Assembly: GCA_021464415.1 (NCBI GenBank)
Contig: CM038470.1
Coordinates: 32,726,122-32,790,121 of the forward strand
Source: Lonicera japonica
Taxonomy: Eukaryota; Streptophyta; Magnoliopsida; Dipsacales; Caprifoliaceae
Length of the DNA: 64,000 nucleotides
Direction: 5' to 3'
In this document: piece by piece, positions 1 to 11,400 of the stretch
Layout: each line of letters starts with the position of its first letter
Numbering within the stretch: position 1 is the first letter of the stretch
Position numbers and translations under genes: made by a program
The notes under the pieces: generated by a model
Told to the model about the DNA's origin: nothing
Databases searched by the model: none
The model's input: only the letters and a program-made list of their open reading frames with translations

Positions 1-54
1 CCCTAAAATGCGGGGGTGCAATCCAATTACTGAGCGTACACGTCAGAATTTACG

Positions 55-243
55 TCACAATTCATATGAAAGATGTTCAGAAGCTCCAAAGAGGTTGATT
101 GCAACCCCCAAAAGAACGCAATGTACAAAATGCAATTTTTTTCCCTTATTCCAAACTTTCATAGGCCCTTCAAGGAATTTTAGTTTACATTCCAGTCTAC
201 TGCTACCAATGAGTTGCAGCTCACATGGTATCACTACCCACAC
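55..243 (-). mobile_element. possible LINE fragment (linker before reverse transcriptase)
   Basis: A 62-codon minus-strand frame carries a stretch (ending GPMKVWNK) that resembles the linker between the endonuclease and reverse transcriptase of plant LINEs. It lies downstream, not upstream, of the RNase H end of the neighbouring LINE, so it would be a separate scrap. Only one short motif supports this, so it is weak. It lies in the RUS1-like intron. Confidence 0.25.
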
Positions 244-461
244 ATCCCTAAAACTAGAACTCGCTTAATTGGAACCATTCCATTTTCCTTAACCCATTTG
301 CCAAACTACTTCTGAAAGCCACTTATTTGTGGAGATAAATGGCATTATGCAGTTTATTTTTTATTTTTTTTATAATGATGATATAGTTTATAAACTATTT
401 TTTATAAATTAGAGGGCTTTCTTATCAGCCAGTCAAAAGTAGGTAACCAAGAATGAATAAA

Positions 462-851
462 TACTCCCCATCACAAGTTGAGACTCCGAATTTAACTTTT
501 CTACACCCTGCTCAAAAAGATGGTCCCACTTCCATGTTCGGGATGTCTCAACTTGACGATCCCATTTCCTTTTAAGGACATAACTAATGTACCAAATTTC
601 ACAATAGAAAATGAGTTGTATTCTTGACCATATTTAGGTTGAAATTAGTTTTTTTTTAAAGTACAAAAGTCAAAGTGGGACTACTTTTTTGAGACGGAAA
701 CATTATTTTCAACATGAACAATGCCCAATCCTACAATTTATTTTCAATTGTGAGGTTTGGTACATTGATTATGTCCCAAAAAGGAAATAGTACTCTTAAT
801 GTGAGATAGACTGATAAGGAATCTGACTCTTAATTTGAGACATAGGGAGAA
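462..851. mobile_element. Stowaway-like foldback MITE, long copy
   Basis: The ends are inverted copies of each other (TACTCCCCATCACAAGTTGA at the left; the right end, reverse-complemented, begins TCTCCCTATGTCTCAAATTA). Two internal arms, around 574-615 and 735-777, are also inverted copies of one another. Shorter relatives lie at 9722-9946 and 19855-20057. The termini fit the CTCCCTCCGTCCC-type ends of Tc1/mariner-derived Stowaway MITEs. It is non-coding and sits in the RUS1-like intron. Confidence 0.55.
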
Positions 852-886
852 ACGAAAAGTGGATAACATTAACAAAAATCTTTCTG

Positions 887-2440
887 CTTTTTTTTTTTTG
901 GAAGGGTCGAAACCCCATACTATTATTAATATTTCAAATAAAAGTTCTTACATCAAATATGCGGAATTCCTGCCTTACCTGTTTTCAACACACCCTTAAG
1001 GAATTTGGGAACATACTCCCAATCTTCGAACAATATTTTCCTGATTGTTTTCCCTACTGTAGAGCAGTCAAGTCTGCATAAAATCTCTAATATGAATAAT
1101 CGCATAACAAATTGCCCAAGGAGTTTAAATTTGCTGAGAAATTGCTTGCACCAGAATCAAAGAATCACACTCAATATTAATGTTAGGAACCATCTCTCCC
1201 AAAAGTTTAAGTTGTTAGGTAGTGGGCCAACCAAACCAAAGGTGCGCTTTGTGCACAAACAACAACGTGCATATTGCACAAACACAAAAGGGGAAACAAA
1301 TGCAAGCGGGAGGATTTGAGCCCAAGACCTTGCGGAAGCTGAGCTTTGATACCATGTTAAGAACCATCTCTCCCAAAAGCTTAAACTGTTAGGTAGTGGG
1401 CCAACAATGTATATCATGCTCTTCAATAATTAATATTGCTGAATCCTTTTGCACAGCACAGTTGAGGGCCCTAAAGAAGAGCCAAGGCTTCTGCTTTCAT
1501 GTTGCAGCACTCACCATAAAAATCTGCTAAAGCCCACATTAGATCTCCTGAAGAAAATCTTAGAATACTTCCCCCTCCACTAGGGCCCGGATTCCCCTTA
1601 CCCATCAGCGATCAATTTATATCTCCTCGTTCTCGATTTCACCCACTTAATGATCACAAATGAGTTAGCTAGCTTGCATAGGAGCTGCTCTTATTCTGAA
1701 TTCTTGAAGCCACCCCTCATCATATCTGCTTGTTTTCTGCAAAATAGTAGCCCCATTCAGTATGCTAAAATTGTTCTCTTCAGCGGATTTATACAGGATA
1801 GAGTCTGGAGGAATAGACACCTCATATCTACCTTTATTTCTTTATCTCCACAATTCCCAACATATGGCTAAGGGGATCAGAGGAAGAGCCTTCTTAAGAC
1901 AAGGAGAGTTGGTTTTAACTATCCATCACTTGTTAAGCCTTAAGGATACTAGAAATGCGTTATTTTGAATCCCCAATCTAACCTCCATATTTTTACATAA
2001 TCTTTGAGCTGCCTCGCTTTGAATAAACATACATGATCCACAGTTTCAGTATTAGCTTTAGAACAACAACATTTGGAAGCAAGATTAAATCCCTTTCTCT
2101 GTAAATTAACGTCAAAAGGAGGCTCAAAGGCATCTAGAATGTGCGTACGGACACTCTGAGAGACACGTTTAATGAGGATTAGCCTACCACCAGTAGATAA
2201 ATTCTTGCCTTTCCATCCAGAATTTTTTTTTCTCAGTTTTGGCCACCATTTCGGAGAAGTAAGAAATTTTCTTTCTACCAACAAATAGACTACAACCCAG
2301 ATATTTCAAAGGCATATACATCTTTTTAAAGCCAGTACAATTGGCAATACTCTGCCTCTAGCATGCTCCATTTTATCAAAAGCAACAGAGCAGCTTTTAG
2401 ATTTATTGATCAGATGCCCAGATTCCAGCTCCTTCTGCCT
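887..2440 (-). mobile_element. 5'-truncated, decayed LINE with RT end, zf-RVT-like region and RNase H
   Basis: Read on the minus strand from about 2440 down, broken frames give a plant LINE reverse-transcriptase C-terminus (motifs like YLGCSLFVGRK and LSTGGRLILIK at 2180-2310). These are followed by a Cys-rich segment, a PLAICWELWR-type motif near 1860, and an RNase H part (GPSGGGSILRF, MKAEALALL near 1470-1590; IECDSLILVQAIS near 1130-1180). A poly-A run at 887-900 closes the 3' end. Stops and frameshifts are scattered through it, so it is inactive. A TRIM at 1181-1406 splits the RNase H region. The LINE occupies the RUS1-like last intron, opposite to that gene. I could not fix a target-site duplication. 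Confidence 0.75.
1181..1406 (-). mobile_element. TRIM (miniature LTR retrotransposon), 226 bp
   Basis: Two direct repeats of about 52 bp (1181-1233 and 1355-1406) begin TGTTA and end near GGGCCAAC; the right copy ends CA. Directly beside the right repeat, 1343-1354 is the reverse complement of TGGTATCAAAGC, close to the initiator-Met-tRNA primer-binding site TGGTATCAGAGC. This sets the minus orientation. The internal part is about 120 bp with no coding capacity. Flanks are ATTAA and ATGTA, so no clean 5-bp duplication survives. It interrupts the RNase H region of the surrounding LINE. Confidence 0.65.
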
Positions 2441-2537
2441 TTGTTTTGTTGTCTTGAGAAATGGCGAATACATAAATAATTACTAATATTTCATCTGTTG
2501 TTTTCCTCTATGTGATTGAAAATTGGATGAATCACAG

Positions 2538-2822
2538 GTTATACTAAAAGAAAGCTCCTCACCACAAGACATGCTCAAGTCATTGTTCCATGTCAATTAC
2601 TTGTATTGGCTTGAGAAATATGTTGGGATCAAATCAAGAAGCCCCTCTGACGACTGCAGACCCGGAGGCAAGCTCCAAATATCCCTTGAATATGTCCAAA
2701 GGGAATTCGACCACGTCAGAAATGACGGTGAACTTGCTGGTTGGGTCACTGATGGCCTTATTGCTAGACCGTTACCAAACAGAATTCTTCCGGGCAATTT
2801 TTACTCTACTGTCAAATGTTAA
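2538..2822 (+). CDS. RUS1: RUS1-like protein (root UV-B sensitive, DUF647 family), last exon only
   Basis: This open frame ends in TAA at 2820-2822. It encodes the C-terminal tail I recognise from RUS1-type proteins: [10 protein letters not shown], then [16 protein letters not shown], then [16 protein letters not shown]. The 3' splice site is probably the CAG at 2535-2537, after a T-rich tract; the frame is also open upstream, so this border is inferred. All earlier exons lie beyond the left edge. The preceding intron must exceed 2.5 kb because it holds the LINE and a MITE. In Arabidopsis RUS1 is a plastid-associated protein needed for early seedling growth and UV-B responses. The next gene here (JMJ32 type) is also its Arabidopsis neighbour, which supports the call. 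The 142-codon frame overlapping it at 2590-3018 is a shadow. Confidence 0.8.
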   Translation, partial: VILKESSSPQDMLKSLFHVNYLYWLEKYVGIKSRSPSDDCRPGGKLQISLEYVQREFDHVRNDGELAGWVTDGLIARPLPNRILPGNFYSTVKC

Positions 2823-3562
2823 CATTGTGCGAAAGAATTTGTTTCCTTGTGCTATCATATCCACAGATTTCTCCTCTCAAGTGAGCTGGAAAAGGAAAAT
2901 GATGCTTTTTCGTTGGGCTGGGAACCGGGGTGGGGAAAGGAAAATTGGATTTCCAGGGGTAAAAATGCTGCTTTTTGGCATGAACTGTGCGTTTGGTTCT
3001 AGTTTTTGGGTTTTCTGAGAATCCTGAATTGGTAAAATTTGCGTATAAAATCTCATAATTCGGGTAAACCTTTTGTTTGCTAGGGCTTAAACTTTATACG
3101 TGAACGTACCAATTTTTGATTTCAAGAAATCTCAAAAACTTGAAACAAACTGGTACTGAATGTGGCCGAATCGTTACAAATCACTTGAAGCAACTTTGAT
3201 GAATGGTGGGTTAGACTCTTTGGTGATGGATCGAAGACAAGTGAGAACGATGGCAGTTGGTTATTGGTCCATTGGGCTGTTCTAAATTCCCACAAAAATA
3301 CAAATTTCTTCGTTAACAATAATTTTTCTGTAATAAGTTTTGGGCTATTTGTTATATTAATATTTTGGTTATTCTGAGGCTCTTGCTTAAAATCAAATTG
3401 TTGGAAGGTTAGGATACTCTAGATCCACTAATCTTGCTGTTTATCCTGTTTTATACAACCGTACACGAATGGACCTAGTTCGACCCCTTTTCTCTTGATT
3501 ATGGGGGCGCCCAAGGATGAAACATGTAGCTTCTTGCTCAAAGAAGGTTAGCCGAGTCCATT

Positions 3563-3746
3563 TTTAATGGGGGTAAAATTGGATGGAGTCATGAGGGTTC
3601 CAATAATAAAACGACATATGTCCGTCCCTCTCATTTAAAATTAATTTTTTTTTGGTTTTTTCATTTAATTTAAATAAATAAAAATAGACACGTGTAGTTT
3701 TATTATTGTGCTCTCATGACTCCATTCAATTTTGCCCCCATCAAAT
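3563..3746. mobile_element. foldback MITE, about 185 bp
   Basis: The left arm (ATGGGGGTAAAATTGGATGG..., continuing through AGTCATGAG and AATAATAAAAC) is an inverted copy of the right arm ending TTTTGCCCCCAT. The arms are about 55 bp each, with few mismatches, around an AT-rich centre. It has no coding capacity. Superfamily and target-site duplication are unclear. Confidence 0.55.
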
Positions 3747-5647
3747 TTTTTTTCAGGTTAGCTAGTTTTCAATTTTTCTTGTTTATTATTTATTTATTTT
3801 TAATATGTTGTTACAGAGTAGGTTCTTCATTTTTGTTTGTTTATTTCTTTTTGGTTATTTTTTTTGCAAATTTATGGTATGGGACTGAAATTGCTCCCTA
3901 ATGATTTGGTATCAGGGTTCTGGACTTCTGGCTTGGGCTTCCAACATCTATTTTTTGCAAGGCTTGGGTTAATTGATGCCAGCCAGGTCTGACAATAGGT
4001 CTTGTCTGGTCTAACTTTTCTCTCTAATATGACATGTATTTATTCCGTATTCTCTCATAAATTAAGAATTTAGTTTGACGTTCGCAATATTTAAGTAGTA
4101 TGATTTTATCATAATTAAGTGGGCAAAAAAAAAAACGACGCTTGTATGTTGTTGTGACATTTGGCTCTTTAATTGTGTCCTAAATAAGAAATTAGACCTA
4201 TTATTTTGGAACAGTTAAAAAAGAAGAGTAAATACCATCAATGGTCATTGAATTATTAGCAAATTTTATCAATGGCCACTGAACTTCATTTTGTTACAAT
4301 TGTACCATTAAACTTTTAAAATGTACTACCATTAGCCAATTCGTCAAATCTTACTTTCCGTCAAATCTCACCGTTAATTTTTGACAAAACCGTTATCACA
4401 TGAAATTTTAAGGGCATTTTGGTTTTTGCCCTTTTTTTTTTCTTTTCTTTATTCCCTTTTTCCTTTTCTTTTTCTTTTCCTTTCTTTCTTCATCTTCTTC
4501 CTCTAACTTCCGCCATTCTTCTTCTTCTTTCACCATTCTTCTTCTTCTCCAGCCATTCTTCTTCTTCTTCCGTCCCCACTCCTCATCGCCACAGTGGCAA
4601 TAACAAATTCAGAACATATTTTATGGACAGTATTTCGTAGCAATAGAAAACATATTAGAACCACTCTTCAAAACATATTATAGATGAATTATTTTTTAAA
4701 CCAAAATAGCAATAATTTCAAGTATAAGAATAGCAAATTCGCCAAGAAAAAATAGCAATAATAGATCGAAATTAACAGCGGCAGAATCAATAGAAACACG
4801 GAACTATACTGTCAACAATTAAGCAGAAATTTCAAGTATAACACAAACTAAAACAGATCAAGAAGGATTAGGATCGATAATAACCGAATTTATAAAGAAT
4901 TGACCACACAAATTACAGAGATAGATCCGAAAATCACAGCACCAGCGTGTCGTGTACACAACACCAGCCAATAAATTCATTGACTAACTTTTTTTGCTTT
5001 GACTCATGATTCTGTAAAAATTGGATCCCAAAACTCAATAAATGAAAAATGTAGACCCCTAATTTAAGATTGCCAAAATTATGGATTCCAAAATCCAAAT
5101 GACCCTTAAATGATTCAAACAAACTCTTTAAATGACAATATTTTAATATTTTTCTTGTTCTTAACAATTAATGAGGTTATTGTTTTGTTTAATTAACACA
5201 AACTTCAATCAAATGAAATATTAAAAAAAACAATTTGAAAAACCCCTTTTCACTAACCAAATTTGAAGGGGGAGAATGACTCTTCTATTGCCAATTTTGC
5301 TACTTTGGTTTTTTTTTTTTTTGTTGAATAATTTCGTTACTTTTGTTGGAACTAATTTTGTTAGTGCGATTCATTAAAAAATTGCACTTTAGTCATTTGA
5401 AGAATATATGGTTTATTAAGAATACTCTAATACCATTACAAGGATAAACACAACAATTTGGATAATCACGTATAGCTAAGAATTTTCTTATTATAAGGAT
5501 AAAGAAAATGACAACCGGCTACAATGCTATCGACTTAAGGCTGTGTTTAACATGTATGATAAAAGAATGATATATGATAACTCTATTATATATCATGTTT
5601 GGTGTTGGTTTGAATTGGATATTTAGGCAGATTATTTATTACACTAA

Positions 5648-6414
5648 AGGTTTGTTTAACGCGTTGGATTAGAGAGTCAGATAAAATTATTTAATCTCAT
5701 TCGGATAGGATAAAACAATCCCATCTCTTAGGTGGGATTCGTTAATCCCTCTTTTGGTAGGATAAAAAGTTTTAGTGAGATAAATAATCTACCTCGATAT
5801 CCAATCTTAACAAATACCAGACATTGGATAGGATAAAGTTATTCTATCATATCCTTTTATTTTGCAAGGCAAACTCAACCTAAAGCTTCTTATACTACCG
5901 AAAAAGTGATTAACGTATTCTACCTAAGAGGGGATTGTTTTATCTTGTCGAAATGAGATTAATAAGGGCGGTGTTATTTACAATTCCCATTTTTGTTACA
6001 AACATCCCACTTGTCACAAACACCCCTCAAATGTAAAATTTTAATCACTAACACCCCTTAAGACTCGCCTAATGAGAGGTGAGTGCAGATGCACACACTC
6101 TCCTCACTTGGAAAGAGTTTGTTTGTAATAACTCGCCTAATAATACACAATAGATTACTGGAGTATTTTTCAAATAAAACTCGCATAATGAAAGGTGAGT
6201 TCATTTACATAAAACTCAACTTACATAACGAGTATGTTGCTAAGCACTCACCTAACATCAGGCAATAGACGGAGGTGTTTGTGACAAAGGCAGTGTTAAA
6301 ATGTGTTTTTAATTAAATTTTGGAGAGGGTGTTTCTCACAAATTTGTGGGGTGTAAATAACATTACCCTTAAATAAACTGTATCCAACTCTCTAATCCAG
6401 TGCGTCAAATACAG
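5648..6414. mobile_element. TIR element with nested insertion
   Basis: The left end (GTTTAACGCGTTGGATTAGA) matches the inverted right end, whose reverse complement reads TTGACGCACTGGATTAGAGA. The two ends are 770 bp apart because another foldback element (5963-6371) sits inside. Non-coding. Confidence 0.5.
5963..6371. mobile_element. nested MITE
   Basis: It begins TAAGGGCGGTGTTATTTACA and ends with the near reverse complement (GTAAATAACATTACCCTTA). The interior repeats the phrase 'actcgcctaatgagaggtgag' in degraded form. It interrupts the larger element at 5648-6414, so it is the younger insertion. Confidence 0.55.
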
Positions 6415-6980
6415 AAAAACCAAAATTAACAATAAACTATTTTATTCAAAATTTCCCTTTTTCCCTGTATCAAAAATAAAATAAAAATTCCCTCTTCCCC
6501 AAATATATCAGTTTTTGAGGAAAACCCTAATCCCTCTTTCTCTTCCTCGATATTCTGATGTATCTTCGATCATTCAAGAAATGACGTAGGGTTTTCAAAT
6601 CGTTAGTGGACCTTGCTTATCTTTCCTCTTCTCTGTTTTCACCAGTAATATTCTTAACTTGCTTATTTATTTAATTCTGCTTATGCAAAAATACATATAG
6701 GTTTGAGATTGAAATCACGAATCCTAATTATTTATTTCTCATGCCTTTAGTTTTTACATTAAGTGGATTAATTTATAGATATCAAGACTACCAAAAACTA
6801 AAATATTTGTCCAATTGAGTGTCCCTCTTTTGATGCAGATATATGAAAATGAAATTTTGAAAAGAGGCTTCCTTTAAAGTATTATGAATTTATGATGATG
6901 GAGGTATGAGTGGCAATGGCTAGTTTTGAACCCCAATTTAACAATGAATAATATTCTACTATCCCTGCATTCGAAATTAA

Positions 6981-7271
6981 GGCTCCGTTTGATAATGAAG
7001 TTGGAAAATGATTAGTAAAACAATTACTTTTATGAGAAGTTAGAAGAAGATGAGATGAGTTATTTAACGAGATTTTCATCATTTTTATCAATTGTTCTCC
7101 ATCTTTCCTTATTTTGTTAGGAAAGTTTCTCTTCCTCACCATCCGATGACTTTTATTCCATGGAAAAAGTGAAAAAGTAAGAGAATATTTTACCACATCA
7201 CTCAACTTATTTTCCAACTTCTCACGCAATTATTTTGACTATCATTTTCCAACTTCGTTATTAAAAGAGCC
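6981..7271. mobile_element. hAT-like MITE
   Basis: Terminal inverted repeats of about 30 bp: GGCTCCGTTTGATAATGAAG at the left, and GGCTCTTTTAATAACGAAGT when the right end is reverse-complemented; both continue TTGGAAAATGAT. The same terminal style recurs at 38131-38412. The 115-codon minus frame across it has no protein likeness. Confidence 0.6.
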
Positions 7272-7978
7272 TAAGAGTCGTTTGATTTTTTTTCCCCAAA
7301 GAATTGTAGTTATAATGTAATCAATGGTCGATGCAAAATTTATTTAAGTATAATAATATGCGAATACTTTCGTTCCCAAATGCTACTCTCAAATTGGGAT
7401 GTCTCAAAATATAAGGCCTTTTTGTCTAGCACTGCTAAACTTCTCATTGTTAACTTGCACATTTTTGTATAATGCCACTAAACTTTTCAAGGTTTAGTAT
7501 ATTCTAACACGTTTATGTTAGTGAAGTCATCACAATCCATATGCAAAGATCGAATAGTATAATTGTATTCCTTGCCTTAAAGAAACAAATACTAAAAATA
7601 AAATTGAGTACCGAAAAAGCAAAATAGGTAAATACTGAAAATATTATTGAAAATTCCAAGAAATCGCATTGTTTGGTTTTGGTTTCATGTTTCCTGTTTT
7701 CTAAACCGAGAACAAAAAATACCAAAAATATTGAATACTATGGTTTTTATACCAAAATAGACAATCTCATGAACAACACCAACCGAGATAGGTGTATTAT
7801 TTGGTACGACTAAATAGTTGTTTTAGAACTTCAACATGAACTGATACTTTGCGCGTAATAGCACGTCAAACATGCTTACATGCCCACATTAATTAAGCTT
7901 TCCGTTTTTTTCATCAGCAATATCAATGTGGGGCTTGTTTTTAATTCTTAATGCTGAATATAAATTTAATAAGCTTTA

Positions 7979-8306
7979 AGGCCTCGTTTGGTTCACGTAT
8001 TTTAGTACTTAAAAAAGGAAAGTTGTTCATTTCCTTTATTTAGTAAGCACAAATTCCGGAAACACTTTTCCGAGAGAGGAGAAAGTAGGGGGGGTTTAAA
8101 ATCATTCCTTTCAAAACACATGAGATTGATTTTCTCATGTGATTTTCAAGCATTTATTATAAAAAATTTAGACAATAATACACTTATCTAAATACTTTTC
8201 ATACTTTACCAAACACTAAAAAAAAATTTAACAAAAAAATTTAATTTTCTATCTCCATAAAAAAGATAGGAATTGATTTCCCTCCTATCTATCAAACGAA
8301 GCTAAG
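7979..8306. mobile_element. MITE in JMJ32 promoter region
   Basis: Ends AGGCCTCGTTTGGTTC and (reverse-complemented right end) TTAGCTTCGTTTGATAG form imperfect inverted termini. The right end is 128 bp before the JMJ32 start codon, so it lies in or beside the promoter or 5' UTR. Confidence 0.45.
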
Positions 8307-8434
8307 AGTTAGAAATGATGTTTGTTTATTTTTTTCAGAATTGTGGTGCTTTTTTACCTGCGCCGGCGCCCATCTCCTGAAAGTCCCAGAAGTACAAAAA
8401 AACCAGTTCTATACTCTTCACTCCACCTATAGCC

Positions 8435-11400
8435 ATGGAAGAACAAATTCAAAACCTATGGCAAGAAGTAAGAGAACTTAGCCTAGGCACAACTCCCCAA
8501 ATTGACCGCCTCCCCCACCCTCCTACCCCACTCCACTTCCTTCGCCACTACATCTCCCAAAACAAACCCTGCATAATCTCCTCCGCCACTCTCCACTGGC
8601 CCGCCACCACTCTCTGGTCCTCCCCCTCCTACCTCTGCCGCACCCTCTCCTCTTCCTCTGTCTCACTCCACCTCACCCCCAACGGCAAAGCCGACTCCCT
8701 CACCCCCCTCCAGGGCTTGACAGACCAGGATCAAGCTCAGTCCAACAATTTTTTTTACAATATTAGTAATACAGCACATCAAGATCCAGTCCAGTCCAAT
8801 CAAAAAAATTGCAGTACAAGTTATACATTTAAGGAAGAAGAAATTCGTAAACCTAATACACTTCAGCCCACCCCTCCGTCTAATCTTGGGTCCGCCCCTG
8901 CTGCGCCTGCCCCCCTCTGCTTCGCCTCTGCCCATGTCAGCACCACCCCCTTCCCTGCCGCCCTATCCAAAATTCTCGACTCCGATTTGGAAGCTAAATT
9001 TGTTGCATATGCTCAACAACAGAACGATTGCTTTAGATCTGAGTATAAGGAGATTCTTGAGGATTGTGAATTGGATATTCCTTGGGCTAGTGAAGCCCTA
9101 GGTTGTAAACCCGAGGCGGTGAACTTGTGGATTGGGAATGAATTATCAGAGACTTCGTTTCATAAGGATCATTATGAGAATCTGTATGCTGTTGTTAGTG
9201 GTGAGAAGCATTTTTTGTTGCTTCCGCCTACTGATGTTCATCGGATGTACGTTCGGGATTATCCTGCTGCTCAGTACTCTTACTCTGAGGTGAATTACAT
9301 TGTTCTCTATATATGCATTCTTCTCTTAGTATTTTATTTTAGACTATGAATGCTCAATGCTTGAATATTAAATGCTGAATTATGAGTCTTCATGCTGGAT
9401 TGAACATCTGAAAATGCGTGTGTGTTTTTAATTTGAATATATTTGAATGATGTTCTGAGTATATATTTTTTGTTTGAATCCATTTGGCACAAAATGCTGA
9501 ATATATGAAATTTGACAAAATTATCCTTATTATTACTATAGAAAAATACATCATGAAAAAGAAGAGGGTCTTAATTGGAAAACAATTTCATTAAATTCAA
9601 TCAAAATTAAGTTTTCAGGGGCTTGCTTGCCTCTTAGTATTCAATGCTTGATTTTAATCAGATTTGTCATTAAGGTGAGAAAGCAAACACCAGTTCTCCA
9701 GTTTTTAATTCGACATTAAGAGGTGCCCCCACTGTCTCAAATTAAGAGCCCATTACTCCTTGTTGAGATGTCCCAAATTAAGAATTCACTTTCCTTTTTA
9801 GAACATATGCAACGTACCAAAACTCACAATAGAAAACAAATTTTGTTCTAAACCATTGATTGTGATGAAATTAGTGCATTCTTAAAAAATGTGAAAATCA
9901 AACTTGGACTCATAATAAAAAATGAAGGGAAGTACCATTCAGCATTAAGGGGTAAACATGAACATAACCTAATAATAGGAAGTTCTAGTTGCAGGGATAA
10001 GTTTGTTTATCAAAAAATATTCACGATTTTATGAATAGAGCTGTTGGAATAGAAATTCATTTTCATTATGCATTAAAAAAGTAAAAAAACTAAACTAATC
10101 AGACACTGAGAATTCCCTCAGAAAAAAATTGAACACACTGATTGAATGGTTGCTAATACTTGATATGTTGATCCATGAATTATGAAGCAAGGTGAAAATA
10201 CATTATAGGCCTTATGAACTTTTTACTGTAAACCGAGTAAATGAAACACTGAGAGAATGCTTACTGACACATTGGTTTGATACATAACATGATAACCACA
10301 ATAAAGAGATCCAATGGTTGGATCAAGGAATTATGAATCTGAGAAAAACTTACTAGAAGTGCAAAAAATCTATTATTGTTATACCCGGCTTATATATATA
10401 TATATATATTAATAATAAAAGATGATGTAATTTGAATTCTAATATTGCATGGGATAAAAGATTTGAGGGCATGGACTCAAAGAGACTCGAGGGTAGCTAG
10501 CTAGTCAATGTCTTTGGTACAGTTTACCCCTAGTGTGTGTATATATATACTATTATATAAACCCATGTCAGATAGGCTCCGTCATACTTTTGATTTCTAA
10601 TTTTACCCCTACATTTTTTTATCATAGAAAACATGGTTGAACAAGATTCGAACCCTCAATATTTAGAAGCTAAATCCACATCCAATCACCAAGTCACTTA
10701 TTACTTTTGTTAATTATTCTTTTCAAATTAGATTTATAAGAGATGCACAAATGTGCAGGGTAAGCTTATTATGTGTACACATATATGTTTGTGTATCAAT
10801 ATTTACTGTTGATTTTTCAGGATACTGGGGAGTTCACATTGGAGCTTGAGGATCCTGTTAGATACGTGCCTTGGTGCAGTGTGAATCCTTATCCTTCACC
10901 GGAGAACAAGGACCGAGAGATGTCCGAATTCCCTTTGTATTTCAATGGTCCGAAGCCATTTGAGTGTACTGTTAAGGCTGGGGAGATTCTTTACTTGTAA
11001 GCCCTCTCTCTCTCTAAGCATGAAAATTAAAGATCACATATAGTATTATTAGAGTTTGTAGCATCCAGCCCAAAACCACTTGGCAATGGGTGGGGGTGGG
11101 ATTTGTAGTCTCAACGTGCCCCTTCATGTGTGGCATAGTTATGATCCTAACACGTGGACTAATTATATTGGGTGACGTGAAGCCCGTGTAGCCGTTGGGC
11201 CTAAAACGTGCCCCTTCACAGGTGGCATAGTTATGAGCCTAACACGTGGACTGATTATATTGGGTGACATGAAACCCGTGTGGCCATTGCGCTTAAAACG
11301 TGGTTAATAGCCTTCCCTTTGACACCATATTAAATTTCGGACCATCCAACCCAAAACCAATTTGTAATGGGTGGAGTGGCTCCTTATTCTTATATATTGC

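Larger units (their letters stand above)
2823..8434. other. intergenic spacer RUS1-JMJ32, AT-rich with MITEs
   Basis: No open frame here looks like a protein. The stretch contains the foldback elements listed separately (3563-3746, 5648-6414 with an inner one, 6981-7271, 7979-8306). It also has a CT-rich low-complexity run at 4425-4575 that creates a meaningless frame. The motif at 4225-4400 (alternating 'caatggtcattgaa' and 'caatggccactgaa' phrases) resembles a dispersed plant repeat but has no clear ends. The RUS1 3' UTR and the JMJ32 promoter must lie at the two edges. Confidence 0.5.
9290..10820 (+). other. JMJ32 intron 1
   Basis: Starts GTGAAT and ends TTTTTCAG. It contains a Stowaway-like MITE (9722-9946), a TA microsatellite near 10390-10410, and a tRNA-like motif on minus at 10625-10700. 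No other gene seen. Confidence 0.8.

Noticed and set aside
1355..1406. A functional tRNA gene suggested by TGGTATCA
   Set aside because: The motif is a primer-binding site beside an LTR-like repeat; no cloverleaf can be drawn.
2590..3018. 142-codon frame overlapping the RUS1-like exon
   Set aside because: It is a second frame of the same DNA without protein likeness; the other frame carries clear RUS1 motifs.
4419..4640. 73-codon Phe/Ser/Pro-rich frame
   Set aside because: It comes from a CT-rich low-complexity run.
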